A stretch of DNA of 64,000 bases from Agelaius tricolor (Eukaryota; Chordata; Aves; Passeriformes; Icteridae), in contig JALJCS010000035.1 in NCBI GenBank assembly GCA_023055355.1, forward strand, positions 5,773,501-5,837,500, in the 5' to 3' direction. The first letter of the stretch is position 1. Every line of letters starts with the position of its first letter. Both the position numbers and the translations under genes were made by a program. Under the pieces are notes generated by a model that saw nothing but the letters and a program-made list of their open reading frames with translations, searched no databases and had not been told where the DNA came from. Of the stretch, positions 21,991-36,900 are shown one piece after another.

Positions 21991-24900
21991 CTGTAGGGGC
22001 GGAGGGCTGTGGGGCTGTAGGGGGTGGGTAACTGTAGGGGACTGGGGCTGAAAGGGATAGGAATTAAAGCGGAAAGGGGGCTATGGAAGAGAAGGAATAG
22101 GGGCTATAGGGGATCGAGGGGCTGTGGATGAGAAGATATGGGGGCAATAGGGGGCAGAGGGCTCTGGGGTTGGGGATCAGTAGGGCACAGAGGCTGCAGA
22201 GGATGGAAACTATGTGTGATGGGGGCCAGGGACTATAGGGCAGCTGCAGAGTGCTGTGGGTGTCCAGCTAGGCCAGTGGCTGCATGCAGGGAGGGCATAT
22301 TAGTCTCAATGTTTAACCCTTGCATCCCCTAAAACCCCTCCAAAGTGGCAGAAGGCAGGCTGTATCCCCTGGATCTGCTTTGCTCCAGCTTGGGAGTGGG
22401 CCGGGGCAGGCATGAGTCCTGAACAGCAGGCAAAGGGAAGTGGAGGCATTGCAAGGGCTGAACTTTGTGCAGCAGCTCCATCTAGATTGCAGCAATGTGA
22501 AATGTATCAAATGGCTTCCTCATCCTCTTTCAGGGCTCTGACTTGCAATCAGTGTCCCTGTCCCCCTGTGGTCCTGCAGCCCCCAGGGAGCTGAGTGACC
22601 CAGCAGGTCTGGGACACCAAGAAGCTCTGGGACTTGGGAAGTCAGGCCAGTTCTTTGCCTGGCTTTTCTTCAGCGCTGCCTTTTGGAGCAAGTTCATGTA
22701 AAAAGAAAAAAAAAAAAAAAAAAAAAACGAAATGGGAAGTTTCTGGCTTTGGGAAAGGGTCTGAAGGATTAGCTGATATTCAGAGTAATAATCACTGGGA
22801 TGAATGACTTCCAGTGAGCAATTCCAAGAACCGGGTGGCCTTGTTTTTCCCAGACAGGGTTTAGGTGGGTTTTTTCAGCTGGTTTGACATTAGGAGTGAA
22901 GTGTTGAAGCCACTTCATCATAGGTGTGTGAAGATTGTCTTCTCAGAATCTGTTCTTAGGAAATAGGATGAGAAGGGAAGCATGACAGTGTTCACTGCAG
23001 CTCATTTCAGCCCAGAATTGAAACTGAGGGACAAGAACACAAAGCCCTTGGAAAGAGAGAGCATGTACTTAGAGAGTAAATTCTAGTAATGTTATAAAAA
23101 AAGTTTATTGAATTCTGCTCCTAGGCTTGTTTATCCTTTTGGCAGGGAGAGTGCAGAGGGCAGAGAGGTACAGTGGAAAACAAAACCAGAAAGTTGCTGC
23201 AAGAGGAGTCTGAAAACCCTGGGAACCTCATCTCTCCTTAAATGAAAATAATAATAATATTTTTAAAAAGTAGTAAGTATCTGATTAACTCTTTAGTCAA
23301 TAGATTAAAGCAGAAGTGAGGACAGAGCAGAGTTAATTTTCACCACCCTTTAATTGCAGTCATATTACAGAAAAGACCCAAAAGCTCTTGTTTTGGGGAG
23401 AGATGCTCTTGGTAGATGTCCGTGAGCCAAGGAACTGGCAGAATCTGTGACCCTCTCCAAGTATGAACTCTGTATTTGGGACAATTCCCAGGCTCTGGGA
23501 AGGCAGGGCCTTTCCCACAGGTGCAGATGTGACGGCACCACAGGGCTGGTCAATGTCCTTCACATTACAAAGGGGACAGTAGCGTACACTCCCTTGTTTT
23601 CTCTCTCATCCCTTTTGATAATTTCTGTAGAGACTGGTAAAGAGTTAAAGGCGAAAACAGAGCTGGTTATCTTATCTCAACAACTCCAGACTGTTGATTT
23701 GGGCTGTTCAGAGAAAAATACAAACAGCTCCTAGGATTAGCCCAGAGTGTTTACCTCAGTCTTATCATTTCTGCTCCCTGCCATCAGGCAGAAGAGCTCT
23801 GGGATTGCTGGGATTTGGCTGCTCTTCCACCTTTTGCAGGGAAAAGGAGGAGGATGCATTCTTCCCAGATCTCTGATGTCTCTCTGTTGAGCTGCATTGC
23901 TGAATTTGAGGGTTCTGGAGTTTTGTATGAACGGCCTGTGAATGAGGCTGGCTCACTTGCAGGCTGTCTTGCTGCTGAAATGTGCTGGTAACAAAAGGCA
24001 TGTGCTCTCCAAAAGCCATGGTTTACAGTGCTGACGCCCAAGAGCAAGCACAGTTTTATCTGCTCTCCTTTGGCTGAGTCAGGGAAATGAGAGCTGGTGT
24101 AATATCAGACCATGGGTCTTGTTTTATCTCCAGCAGCACCAGATGCTTTGTAGGAAGAGGTGAAGGGTGAATTGCTTGTTTTCTGTAACAAAGATGAACA
24201 CAGGGGTTATTTCTAAATCTTTTGGACCCTTTCTTTCTAGAGGTCTCTTGATACATTCTCTCAGATCAGATACATACCCTTGCTGCTGGCTGTAGGTAGG
24301 AGGGAGACCAGCCCTATGTGATTTCCAGCATGATGCTGCTGATAATGAACATATCCTGTGTCTGCCTCCTTCATTCCACTCCCAACCCCCAGTGCTTCCA
24401 AAAGGCTGCTGTGTTTTATCCCACACCTTTCACTTCTGCCGCTGTCAAAGTGACACAGAAATGCTGAAGCACATGTGAATGTCAGACCAGAATTTGGGGA
24501 GCTCAGACTCAATGGCAGTTGAGAATTTTTCTTAATGCATTTGAAGAAATTGAGTTACTGCTTTGAGAAGAGTCAGTGACTCTGGCTTATGAGCATGAGA
24601 TATCTTAGCCTTCTTAGCCTCTAATTTCAGCCTCATCATTTGCTGATGCTTTAATTTGAAAATGTGAATACTTGGGACCTCTGAGAGCAAGCTGTGTTCA
24701 CAGTGTGAAATACTGCTGTATTTTCTCAGTATTTCTCAGCATGTGGCTTTGTAATGATATCTTTTACTACTCTTTGATGCACTATCATCCTCATGTTTGG
24801 GGGTAGGGAGGAAGCCAAACCATGAAACCTGGAGCTTTGTGCCTTCTTGCATTTAGTGTAAAAGTCTGGTTCTGAAAAGTCAGTGAAACCTTTTGGCTCT

Positions 24901-27900
24901 TCAGGTCTGGAAAATATTGAGCCAGTAAGCCCAGAGAGCCTGATCTGTGTAATGCTTTGTCAAGACATGACAATGTAAGATATTCCCCTTTTCACTGGCA
25001 GTGCAGGGCTGGGCAAGTGCCTCTTTGAAGGCTGACTGCAGAGACCAGGAGACTGTTTCAGCTGGTCACTTTGGGTTCTGATTGAATTTCCTCAATCTGA
25101 ATTTTGTAGTATTTCTTCCTCTCCCCAGTCTCTTTCTGTGATGGTCTTTTGTTGTTTATTTTTCCCCGTGCTGAGCCTGCTTGGCTCCTAGTGCCCCCTG
25201 AGATGATGCTGGGGGGAAGAGCTCTTGCACAACCAGGTCAGCAGTTGCTCCCTGCCCTCTCCAGCCCTTCCTGGGCAGGAAATTTAGGGACAGGCTCTGC
25301 TGACACCGGACATGACTTGGCTTGAGGGAGATGAGAGTGTGACTGGCCCCATTAAGCGTTTTAACGAGCAACCTCTGCCCTCATGAGCTATGACAGGAGT
25401 CAGGGACTTCTTCAGTCTCCATTTCAACCAGCAAGTGGCTGTGGGTGGCTGTACTGGCTTTTACTGCTCTCCTAGGAGCATTCATCCTGCCCTTGCTTTA
25501 GGGAGAATTTTTTCTACTTTTTGATTTATAGAACTGATGTTTATAAAGGCCTTTCTTCAGAGCTGTCTTTCATCTCCTTGCTTATACACATGCTTTGCCC
25601 AGGAGTTTTCAAGCAATAGAAGGAAGTTCAGTTTAGCACTTGTCCTCCCTCCTCCTCGGGCAGTCTTACAGCCTTGATGTGAGTTGCCCAAGAGCTTGGT
25701 GAGAAGGGATGTCTGAACAGAGCCCGTGGGAGTTTGCACAATCCTCCCTCTGCCGAAAAGCAGGGGGGAAAAAGGGTCAGGTCATTCACTGTCTCTTGGA
25801 GCTGTACTCCCCCGAGGGTAAAATCTAGCTTTTGTTCTCTGAACACCGCCTTTCACTCCACATAGGAGGTAACTGCAGGCTCAGGCTTGTTTCTTGTGGG
25901 CAGGAAAACAAATCATTTGTCGCAGTAACACCAAGTCTTTGCAGAATATTGATCCCATAGTAGATGGGCATTTAGGCTGAGCTATTTTTCCTCTTTAACG
26001 CAGGGATTTCCCCATGATACACTGCGTTATAACAGCCTCTGTGCTATGCACTCTGCAAATGTACCTTGGCCCTGTCCCTCCTGGTTGTCTCCTAATGTTG
26101 GAATGGAGGAGCTGAAGTCATGGAGAAAGGCAGAGAGGAAATGAGGAGGGACAGAGAACATGGGGGGCTGCCTGGGGAGGAAGACAGCGTGTTGGGAGGT
26201 GGCTGCTGGAGTAGAGGGTGGTTTGTAGGAGATGGAGAGAGAAATCAAGGTAGGAATTGCAGTGCTCAGGAGCTGGCGTTTGAGGGGAGATTGCTGCATT
26301 TACATCGATGATCAAACCTCAGGGAAAGCCTTAATGATTTTAAAATGATTTTCCCTATTGTTGCTTTTCTTGACTCATTGACCTCCCGCTTGGCCTCCAG
26401 CACAATGTCTCAGTGCTTCTCCCCTGCCTGATTTTTACTTCTCAAACCCATCCCAGCTCTCCTCCTTCCCACCTGTCTCAAATTTGCAGTGGGGGCCATC
26501 TCCTCCCTTCTGTGGTATTGCCTTTGCACTTCTCCCCCCTCATTTCGCTGGTAGCTCCTCTTTTTATTGCTGCTGTTTCAGTTCCATAAACTCTTTGCAT
26601 TCCAGCTGTCAGAGATGGAATGTGTACAGCTGATTGCTGTTGTAAACACAGAACATTCCTTTGTGGACACCTCAGTTACAGCTTAGCTTCTCTGAACTCT
26701 TCTAAACAGTTTTCATTCTGCAGGATTAGACTCTTCTCTGCTGATTGTTTTGGAGAATGACCTCTTTAATTTTAATTCTCTCTTTCTCATTTGTTTGCTC
26801 TTTTCAGCCAGTTGAGAGAGTTTATCTACAAACTGATTTGGCTGTGTTACTTCACAGCTATTTATACTTTTTAATGTTGCAGAAAGACCAAGCCCAGTTG
26901 CCATCTCTCCGTGAACTGCAGAGCCCATATTCTGTCCAGGCATGCTGATATATCTGTGTAGTTTTCAGTGCAGGAGAATGATGGTCAGAAAAGGCTGTGC
27001 CAGCTCTACAGGGCTGGTGCAGGCTCCTCCACCAGGTGTCCCATGGAGGGATGGATGCTCTGCCTGTTCTGCCTGCTGGTATAGACACACATGTGCGTGC
27101 CCTGGGGGTACCAAGGTTGTCCATGTGCCCCAAGCCGCTGCATAAACCTTCCAAGTCCTTTGGAAGTCTTCCTGATCTTGACCCACTGAAGCAGCTGCCT
27201 GTGGTTCCCACTGGTGCAGGAATGTGCATCAGGTATTCCCAATGCCATTGGCAGGCTGATAATCCCTCCAGATGGGGAGAACTGTATTGACAGGTTATAT
27301 TAAATAGCCTCTTCTTTTTTTTTCCCCAGTGCCCTGCACACAAAGATGCCCTCTGTGTCTCCCAAGGTGACCAACAGCTACATCCAGGGACCCACAGACA
27401 TTCCCCTTCTTGACAAAACCGTGGGCCAGTGCCTGGAGGAGACTGTGGAGCGCTTTCCTGACCGCGAGGCCTTGGTCTTTTGCCAGGATGGGGTTCGGAA
27501 GACATTTGCTCAGTTCAAAGAGGAGGTGAGTGCCTTGTTCATCCCTCAGGGGTTTGGATGACAGCGGCAAGTGTGATGGAGGAATGGGAAACATTTTCAG
27601 TTTCATTGCTCAGCTCAGGACTGAGATGAGTTGCGTGGGGCCCTTCATGCTGGTGCAGAGATAGGCATGTGCTGCCTTCATCCTTCTCCGAGCCTTGGGA
27701 TGAAAGGGGGGAGGCGGCATATGCAAAATGCTAACATCCCATAATGAACATCCATACTTAAAAATTATCACACTTATCTGATGGGTTATGGGCTGAGTCA
27801 TGGTGCTTTTCTCAATTAGAGTAGACTCCACCTTTTGGATTAGTCACTCTGGCTATCAGAGGTTCTGAGTGTGGGGAAGATTTTTATCCAAGCCTGAAGG

Positions 27901-30900
27901 CAGTGGAGCAAAGTAAAGGGCTAGGGCTCAATATCATATTGAGCACAGATGTGTGTGGGTGTGTGCATATATGAATATATGGTTCTGTTTTTGGAATGGA
28001 GGGACTAACTACCTGGAAAGTTTCTAATAAATGTATCAAATGATCTTTGATAGGAAAGAATTGTTTGGTAGGTTTTTAGGCTTACTATGGCTTTGGTCAC
28101 ATCCATTCACATAAACAAGGTTAGCTGTATTCACCCTAATTTTAAGAAGTAGGTCGTAATTCAGAACTAAATCAAATTGTTCCTTAAATTCCTATCTCCT
28201 ACAAGGCAGATTTTATAAATTCAGAGAACTGAACAAAACTATAAAACCTTTCCCAAATGCCTCAATGTATTTATACATACATTTGTGAACCTGAAACATG
28301 CTTACCACCCTGCAAAATAAAGTAGTTGTTAATATAGTGGCTGAACTTGAGTTAACAAATCACAGAATCACAGAATCACAGAATCAATAATGCTGGAAAA
28401 GGTTTCAAAGACTGAGACTTTGGCCAATCACAACACTGTCAAGTAGGTCAGAGTACTGAGTGCAACATCAGTCATTTCTTTAAGGCCTCCAGAGAGAGGG
28501 ACTCCAACACCTTGCTGGGAAGTCCTTTCCAATATTTAATATTTTACCTTTTCAGTGAAGAAATTCCTCCTGTTTCTAGCCTGACCCTAGCCTGGTGCAG
28601 TTTGTGGCCACTTCCTCTCATCCTGAACCTTGTTACCCGGGAGCAGACTCTGCCTGCCCCCTGGCTGCACTCTTGTCAGGGAGTTGTGGAGAGGAAGAAG
28701 GTCCCCTCTGATCCTCCTTTTCTCCAGGCTGAGCCCCTCCAACTTCCCCAGTCACTCCTCACAGGACTTATGAGGACAGGAACCCAGAACTGGTCAAAAA
28801 TCTCTTGATAGAATTTTCTTCATCCAAATCCTTTTTGAAGTAAGTGATACCCAGAAGGGAGGTAGATCCAACAGTGTGGATGGGCCCGGCATATGGGTAA
28901 GGCTTGGTCCTAAGTGGAATTGATGAGAAACTTGGCAATAAATAGTCTTTGGGCAAGAAGTAACTTGCAACAACATAATTGCCTATTTTGATTTCCTTCC
29001 CACTTTGTTGTATTGTTCCAGGTTTGTTATTTTTATGCTTTCAGTCAACCTGCTCAGCAGGGGCTGGTCTGTGCTCCAGGCGCAGAAGGTGCTGCAGGCA
29101 TGGGCTGATGGACTGTTCTGGGGAGACACAGTCTGTTGCATTTCAATTACAAAGATGATGCTTTTTCTCCAGAAAGCAGTGCCTGGAGACCAATATCCCC
29201 CACTGCATCCTGTGTGTGATCCTCAGGCTCTTGTATTTTTCAGGTGGACCAAGCAGCAGCTGGACTTCTGGCCCTTGGCCTGAGGAAGGGAGACCGGCTG
29301 GGAATGTGGGGACCCAATAAATACGAGTGGGTTCTTATGCAGTTTGCAACTGCCCAGGCAGGAATCATCCTGGTAAGGATTTTGCTTTTAGCAGTCTGTT
29401 GGGAAAGGAAATAGAGACAAAGAAGCAACAGGAAATACTGGAGATTAAAGTTTGTTTGTTTTTCCATGCTCTTCCCTGGCATGTCATCTATAGCTGAATC
29501 AATTATTTTAGGAAGACCTGTGCAGCTCTCTGCATCTTCATCCTCCATTCTCTAGGGAAGCAGGCTGCAGAGGGAGGAGGAGAAAAAAAGTGCTTACAAC
29601 AGCTGTTAATAGGAGATGTGCTTTTCTCTACAAGACCATTTTTATGTGGGATGTTGCTGCCCTAACCAGTTACCAGCTGGTTAGATCCCTTTGAGATGTA
29701 TTGCTCCATGGAACAAAGGCTCACTTAAAAATCTCATCCAGTCTGCATATGCCTAAAGCCAATTTTCATTTGATTGCATGAAAATACACCTTATTTAGGC
29801 AGTGTACTGTGTTGAGGTCTGTACCCTGCCTTCTGCTCCATTTCCTTCATCCTGGTTCATTCCAGTGTCTGCAGGAATAGGGTGGAAGGGTGCGGCTCGG
29901 TAGGAACCTGTGGGTGAACTTAACTCCAGTGGCCACTCTGTAGAGAGCTGGGTAGAAGGTGTTATCATGATTGTCCATCAAGAAACCCGACTTGCACAAG
30001 AATTTTGGTCTAGTTTAGTGGATTGGATCAGCTAGATAACTGGATCAACCCCTGTGAGACAGGAGGTCTGTTTTCTGTTCCTGAAGCTCTGTTTTGACTA
30101 TGTGACTTCACATAAATCTCTTTTGCAATTGTTTTCTTTCACACAAACACAGAATTCAGATATATTTTCTGTGAATGCAGAATCCCTGTGGTGGTGAGCT
30201 GTTAGTTCTGTGTTGGAGGAGAGGCTCTGAGTATGGCTTAACCCTGGAGGAACTTTTCTGTTGGAGTCTGTGCTAGCGGGGAGCATGTTCAAGGCAAGGT
30301 GATCAAATTCTTGTTTCTGGCTCTTCAGGTATCTGTGAATCCAGCCTACCAGGCCTCTGAGCTGGAGTTTGTCCTCAGGAAGGTTCGTATGGCATGAACT
30401 GTCTATTGAAGGGGATTGGTGGGGACATGGTGCAGATGAGCCGCTCAAGATTTGGGTGTATGGGAAGAGCTGGCTGGAGAGCAGGGCTCGTGTTGGATGT
30501 GTGCAGGGGATGAAGTTGCAATTCTGTGGCCACATTTCTTGCTGTGGCTGCCACCCTGTCTGATGGAAACTACTGTATCCTTCTCATCCCTCTCTCTCTG
30601 CTAACAGCCGGGTACTGCCAGTACTACCCCAACCCAGCCCCCACTGTCAGCAATCATTTACCAGGGAATGGGGAAAAAATGTAGGACTTGATACCTCCTC
30701 TTTGCCCCTCCTGCTCAGGGCAAAAATCACCAGCTGGAATCTCAACCTTGAAAGTAGAACCTCAGAAAGGACCTCATTTTAACCTCAGAAAGGACCAGTC
30801 TACTTGGTAGCTTGATTTCTCCTTCCCAGGTTTGTCCAAGGCTGGCTGGCCTTGGATTTAAGCTGTTTTAAGTCCTAGGTATTGCCACTGTTTAAAATCT

Positions 30901-33900
30901 CTCTGCTGTCTGATCCTGCTATTTCATCTACCCTTGAATACTTCCCTGGGTTTGAGTTTGTGACGTGCAGAACACTGATCAATTTAAACTGTTCAGGCTC
31001 CCTTGCTCAAATAATGGGGAATTCAGATTATTAAATATTTGATGGCTAAAAATTAAGATTAAGCAGCTAATTTTTTCATTGTGATTTGTTCAGCTATAAA
31101 TGAAAGGCTGATATTAGAAGAGAGAGAGCCACTTCTGAATGTTCCCAGCACCACCCAAGTTATTTTTGCCTAGAAAGTGGATAATTTTTAGCAAAATTCT
31201 TTTGTATCAGTAACTGTGTAATGGGTTGCTGGGCTGAAGTTTGAATTCTTGTTGCATCCTGTCTTTAATCCTCTCAGCAGTCCTGCTGGACACTCCTGTT
31301 CTCATGCATAGGGGTTGAACTCACTGCTGCAGTGGAGCACCATCTCTTCCAGGCTGGATGTCCTTGGGCTTTTCTGTCCTACTGGAACTCTGTTCTTCCC
31401 TTTTTCCCCAGCAAGGCTTTTGTTTTCATCTCCTCTGATTTTCTTCTCTAATGTAATCTGTAATGTTGATGGGATAAGAGCAGAAATGTGCTTCAGCTCC
31501 ATTGGGAATTGCTCCTGTCTTTCCCTTCCAGATTTGCCAGCATTCCCAGCTTTATTATGCACCTTTAACACTGGGATCTCTGGAGTTCCTCATCACCCTA
31601 AGGATTTGTTTGTGTTTGCATTTATTTATTTGCATAATAAAATTTCTGAAGACTTTAGGGCTTTTCCTATTGGATCCTGTCCATCTGTGCAGTCCGATTG
31701 GTATCTATGGAAATATGTGTGGAATAATCATTCCTTGGATTCCTACTGTATTTCCAGGGCTTGGTAAAAGCAAACTGATATCAAGTTTTCATATTTTACA
31801 TTCTTTGAAGACAGATCTGCTGCCATTCAGGTTGAGACCATGTGGGAGAGGAGGCCCAACCAGAGACTCTTTATCTTGTACAACATCAGCCCTTCAACCT
31901 GCCCTCCTCTCCCCACACAGCATCTATTTTTCAGAGCTGGTTCAACCAAAATTGTAGTTTAAAGGAATTAGTAGTAAAAAGTTGCAGAGGCCCAAAACAG
32001 CCTCAGTCCCCTGGGTTCTGGGCAGCCTGTTCCAGAAAATAGAGCAAATGTTTATCTTCCTTTCTGACAAAGCTCAGAGGGTACTTACAAATAATTTATT
32101 GGAGTAGCCTTTGTCTCCTTATTTCCCAGACTCTGGGAAAATAATGAGAACAGCTGAATAAATATGTAAATAGTTTATTCGACACAAATAAATTTTTTGG
32201 AAGATGAAAACAGTTTGCAAATCTGGGTCAAATTCAGAAAAATCTTCACTGCTGAAAAAGAAACAAAAATTCTTGGAGTAATTAAGGTGTTTTGTTTTGG
32301 GATTATGTAAATGTAAGAGTTGAATGAAAAATGTTTTCATTTTCAAAATAGCTAGTGCTTTAAAAAGAGGTGGAAAATTCTCAGGAAAAGGAATACCTCA
32401 AAAATTCCACAAAACAAACTTAGCTTGATTTAAGAGGCAGATTTTGGAAATCCTTGTTTTTCCAAATTTCCTCAAAAATCCTCATTCCAGATCAACACAA
32501 ATTAACTTGTTTTAACTTTATTTATTTATTTATTCATATTTTGGGACTGGGCTTTTTTTTTTTAGATTTGAGACTCATAATCTGAAAAATCAGTTGTTTG
32601 CCTTGTGCTCACAACAAAGGGTGTCAGTCCTGGGCAAGGAGGGAACCTTAGGCTACAGCTCTAATTTCTTGACCAGCAAAAATCATCCTGAATCCAGCAC
32701 TGAGGAAGAGCAAAGCACTGGCTGCACAGCTGGATCCAGGCTTGGGATGTTGGTGTGCAGTGGCAGCACAGCACTGCTTTGGGAATGCACAGCTGTAAGG
32801 GCTCATTTGCTTTAGTCATTGGGGAACCTCCCTGTTCCTGTACTGGGAGTGGCTGCTCTTTATCATGCCCTGACCAACAACCCGACAAAGCTGTTCATGA
32901 GTTTCTGTCTTCCTTCACAGGTTGGCTGTAAGGCACTGGTGTTTCCCAGTCAATTTAAAACACAGAAATATTATGATATTCTAAAGCAGTCATGTCCCGA
33001 GCTAGAAAAATCCAGTCCAGGGGGAATAAAGAGCAAAAGGTGAGTTAGGAACATCTGGTGTCTTTGCACTGACCTCACAGCCGTGTCCTGCCTTGTGTCC
33101 CCTCAGCTGCACAACACAGGTTTTGCTGAAGAAGGACTCATAGGAGGTCTCATCTGAAGAGAACAAATTAGCCTGGCCTAGAGGTTTGCCCTGACCAGTG
33201 TGTGCCTGTCTGGGTACTTTTCTCCTTGTTCTTTTATTGTTGATGGTATTTTTCTCTCTGCCAGGCTACCTGACTTATCCATTGTCATCATGTGTGACTC
33301 GAAGCTTCCTGGCACCTTCCACATGGATGAAGTGGTGCAGGCTGGGGACAGCAGCCACCTGAAGCAGCTCAGGGCCGTGCAGCAGATGCTGTCCTGCAAT
33401 GAGCCCATCAACATCCAGTTCACTTCGGTAGGTGCCCTGCCAGCTCCATGCCCTGGGGTTGGGTTCCTCACTGGGAGCACGGGGAAAGATGTGTGCAATG
33501 CCACACATCACATTTTCTTCCCATTTCCCTCTGAGACCAATCTTCCAGCTTCTGCAGTAGGATGGAAAAAGTGTTCTACCATTTCCCCTTCTTCCATTCT
33601 TTTTGTTCAGCCCTTTGTCAAGGGCTGATGGAGATGAGACAGTGCCAGGTGAACTCTGTTCAGCTGAAATTGGGCTATTTTTTGGGATTCAGGTGCTGTT
33701 AAAAAAGTAAAACCAATCTCCCAGGTCTGATAGGAGAAAAAAGTGGAAGATCACCCCAGAGTCTGCCAGGAGGAATCTCCCCTGAGCTCATCCTCAGAAA
33801 AGGTGGTGTTATTGCATAATTCCCTGTGTCTTCCAGGGAACAACGGGAAGCCCTAAAGGAGCCACCCTCTCCCACAGGAACATTGTGAATAATGCCTATT

Positions 33901-36900
33901 TGGTTGGTCTGAGGCTGGGGATCACAGACCAGGTGGGTTTGGTGGGAACAGGGTTTGGAGAGGCCTTCACTGCAATGGAGAGACCACATGTGGAGAATGC
34001 TGGTGTTCACTTAGGGGAAGGGCAGAATGTTTTACTGCAAATGACATTGAGGGCTATTAATGCATAATATTTTGCATTTCAAGGGACTTCATTGATCTTT
34101 CATTTTAGTTTCATGTGAAGGGGGTTTTTTAGGCAAAAAAAGCTATCTTTTTGTGGGGGAAAAACATAAAATTAATTACTTTTCATTTTGGTGAATACTC
34201 ATTTCAAATAATTACAAGACTCTGGATGTTAGCTTTGTATTCTTTCGACTGAGGTTTTAATTTGACTTACATGACTTGGTTTCATGTCATGTTTGCAGTC
34301 TTATAACTCTTATCAGGATATGATCTCTCTTTTTGTGGTTTCTTAAAGAAAATGTTAAAGACAAATATTTTCTTTTGAAGTTCTGAAGTACTTATTTCTA
34401 ACATATCAGCTTTGATCCAGAGAATAGATGAGTTGTTTCAATCAGTCTTCAGAGCCTTTGGTGATTTAAAAAAAAAAGAACGTAAAATGAATAGCATGTG
34501 CCAAATCCTGCACTTTTCATGCCTGTCACAGCACTCCCATTTGTCTCTTTTGGTATATAATGTATGAACAATAGCAGACCAAGGAGTCCAGCAAAGAAGA
34601 GACTTTGCAAAATTACAGGATGAAATATTGACATTAAAAACTTCCCAAGCTGATTTTTATTAAAGGCAGGATATGTCAGTTGTGTTTTCAACTAACAGGA
34701 GCACAGTGGACTGTCAGATTTCCAGCCAAGGGGATCAGGAAAATGTCACTGCTCAGATCTTTGCTCTTCAGCAGGGAGATGGGCTGGACACACACTGGGA
34801 GGTCTCCTCTCCTCACTGTTTTCTGGTTGATCCCAGGAGAGTCGCTGTGCGCTCCCTGCGCCTCTCTACCACTGCCTGGCGTCGGTGGGAGGCTGCATGG
34901 TGATGGCTCTGCATGGCACCTCCTGCATCTTCTCATCACCCAGCTTCGAGGGCAAGGCTGTGCTGGAGGCCGTGTCTCGAGAGAAGTGAGAGCCTATTTT
35001 GCTAAGGAGCAGTTCTTGGCTCGTGGCTCTGCTCCTTCCCTTGCCCCACCTGCCAGGACCTTGCTTGTGCTCTTCCTTCCCACAGTGGGAGAAGCAGATT
35101 TGCTGCTGCACTCAATTGCCCAGGCACTTCAGGAACCAAAGTCTGCCTTTTCAGCTGTGCTTGGGAGTGTGTCATCCTTCTTCTGAAATTAAGGAATCCT
35201 TCCTGTCACCATAGGGCTTTGCTTGGGAAGCATAGTGCTGTCTTGGTTTGCTGTGGCTGCTGTGTTTTCACAGCTGAGCACCTGCCCTCCTTTTCCAAGT
35301 CCAGCTCTGCTGCTGGGATAGTGTTTCCATATTGTTCCTCAAGTACAGCTTGGGAAAGAAAAGATGCTGTCTGCATCATACATGTACATATGTCTCTGTA
35401 TTTTATGCAGATGTATATCTGTGTATGCTGATGAACAGCACATCTGCTGTGCCTGCCTCCGTGCTGCTGCTCTGCAGCCCCAGATGGGACAGGAGGGGAT
35501 GGGACAGGAGGGGATGGGACAGGACGGGATGGGACAGGACGGGATGGGTGCTGGGCTAGGGCTGCCCCCAGTTTCCACCTCTGCAGCTTTGCCTTTTTAT
35601 CCCTTCTTTCTCAAGATGCTCTTTCCTCCTTGGCACACCCACCATGTTCATAGACATACTCTCCCAGCCGGACTTTGACTCCTATGACCTCTCAACTCTC
35701 CGGGGAGGTAAGTCCCAGAATTCAAATGGAAAAATCCTGAGAACCAGGATATTCCTGGTTCCCTGCTGGGAGGCCATATTTTTAGTTTTGTGAGCACACA
35801 TCTCTTCTGATGGGAAGAATTTAGTTGCATGAGCCTTGTGTTTCCCCTGTTAATTTGATGCTACACTTCTTTTCCTTGGGGAATCTTTCCATCATTATGT
35901 ATTTTAGGACTCCTTCATCTGAAGGCAGTCTAAGGAAGGACCTTTCTATTTTAGCTGCAAGGGGAGGAGTCAGGAAGAGCTTGATTTTCCTTGTCCCTCC
36001 AACCACCACCATGTGGCAGCAGATGCTTTCTGTGTCTCAGACTAGTGCAGTCCGTAAAGCAGAGCCAAGCTCGGATTTCTTTCTCAAATCTGAAGTTTCC
36101 TGCTTGTTTCTGAAGTCATTCATCCTCATGCTGGAGGGTGTGATACCATGTGCTGGAGGAGCTTCCTCTCTTGTCCCAGCCCACCTTGGAAATAGCTGGG
36201 CAGACCACCTGTCCTTTTGAGGCAATAATAGTGCGGAGAGAAGGTGGTCCTGGAGCATAAGGAAATATTTTAGCAAGTTACCTAATCATCTCTGCTATGT
36301 GCAGAACAATCCTGTCTTCATCCTGTACCCCACCAAAGCTTACCTATTACCCTGCTCTTTTGCTCTGTCATCCTAGGTTGGAACAGGTGGCAGTGGGATC
36401 TACCCTCTCCCAAAAGGGCTGCTCTGTGCAAGGCAAGAGGAAAGGTTTTTGGTTTTATGGTGATGATCAATGAGAGTGTTTGTCCCACTATAAAACTGTG
36501 TCTCTTTCTGCTATGAATCTTTCCATTTTTGGGGAAATGTAGGTTGGACTAGGTTTGAGTTACAGAGTTTATTTTCCTGTTGAGAAAGGCAAATTGGCCT
36601 TGCTGCAGCCTTTGCTTCTAGAACAACTAGGATCTGTATAAAAAGATTTAGGAAGTATTTTGACAGGAACCAGTGTATCCCACAGGTCTTGCCAGCATTA
36701 AATTTGGGAGTGGAGAGCCATTTGAGGGACCACTCCTGGGAATAAATAGCTAGTTTCCAAAGTATTTTCCTCTTCCTTCCAGGAATTATTGGAGGTTCTC
36801 CTGTTCCCCCTGAGATCCTGAGGACAATTATCACCAAGATGCACATGCCAGAGGTTGTGGTGAGTTGTGGTGGCTGTGACCAGACCTGCAAGGGGTGTTG

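Noticed and set aside
22700..22727. Poly-A run as the tail of a processed pseudogene
   Set aside because: The preceding sequence shows no recognisable coding frame or CR1 or other retroposon body.
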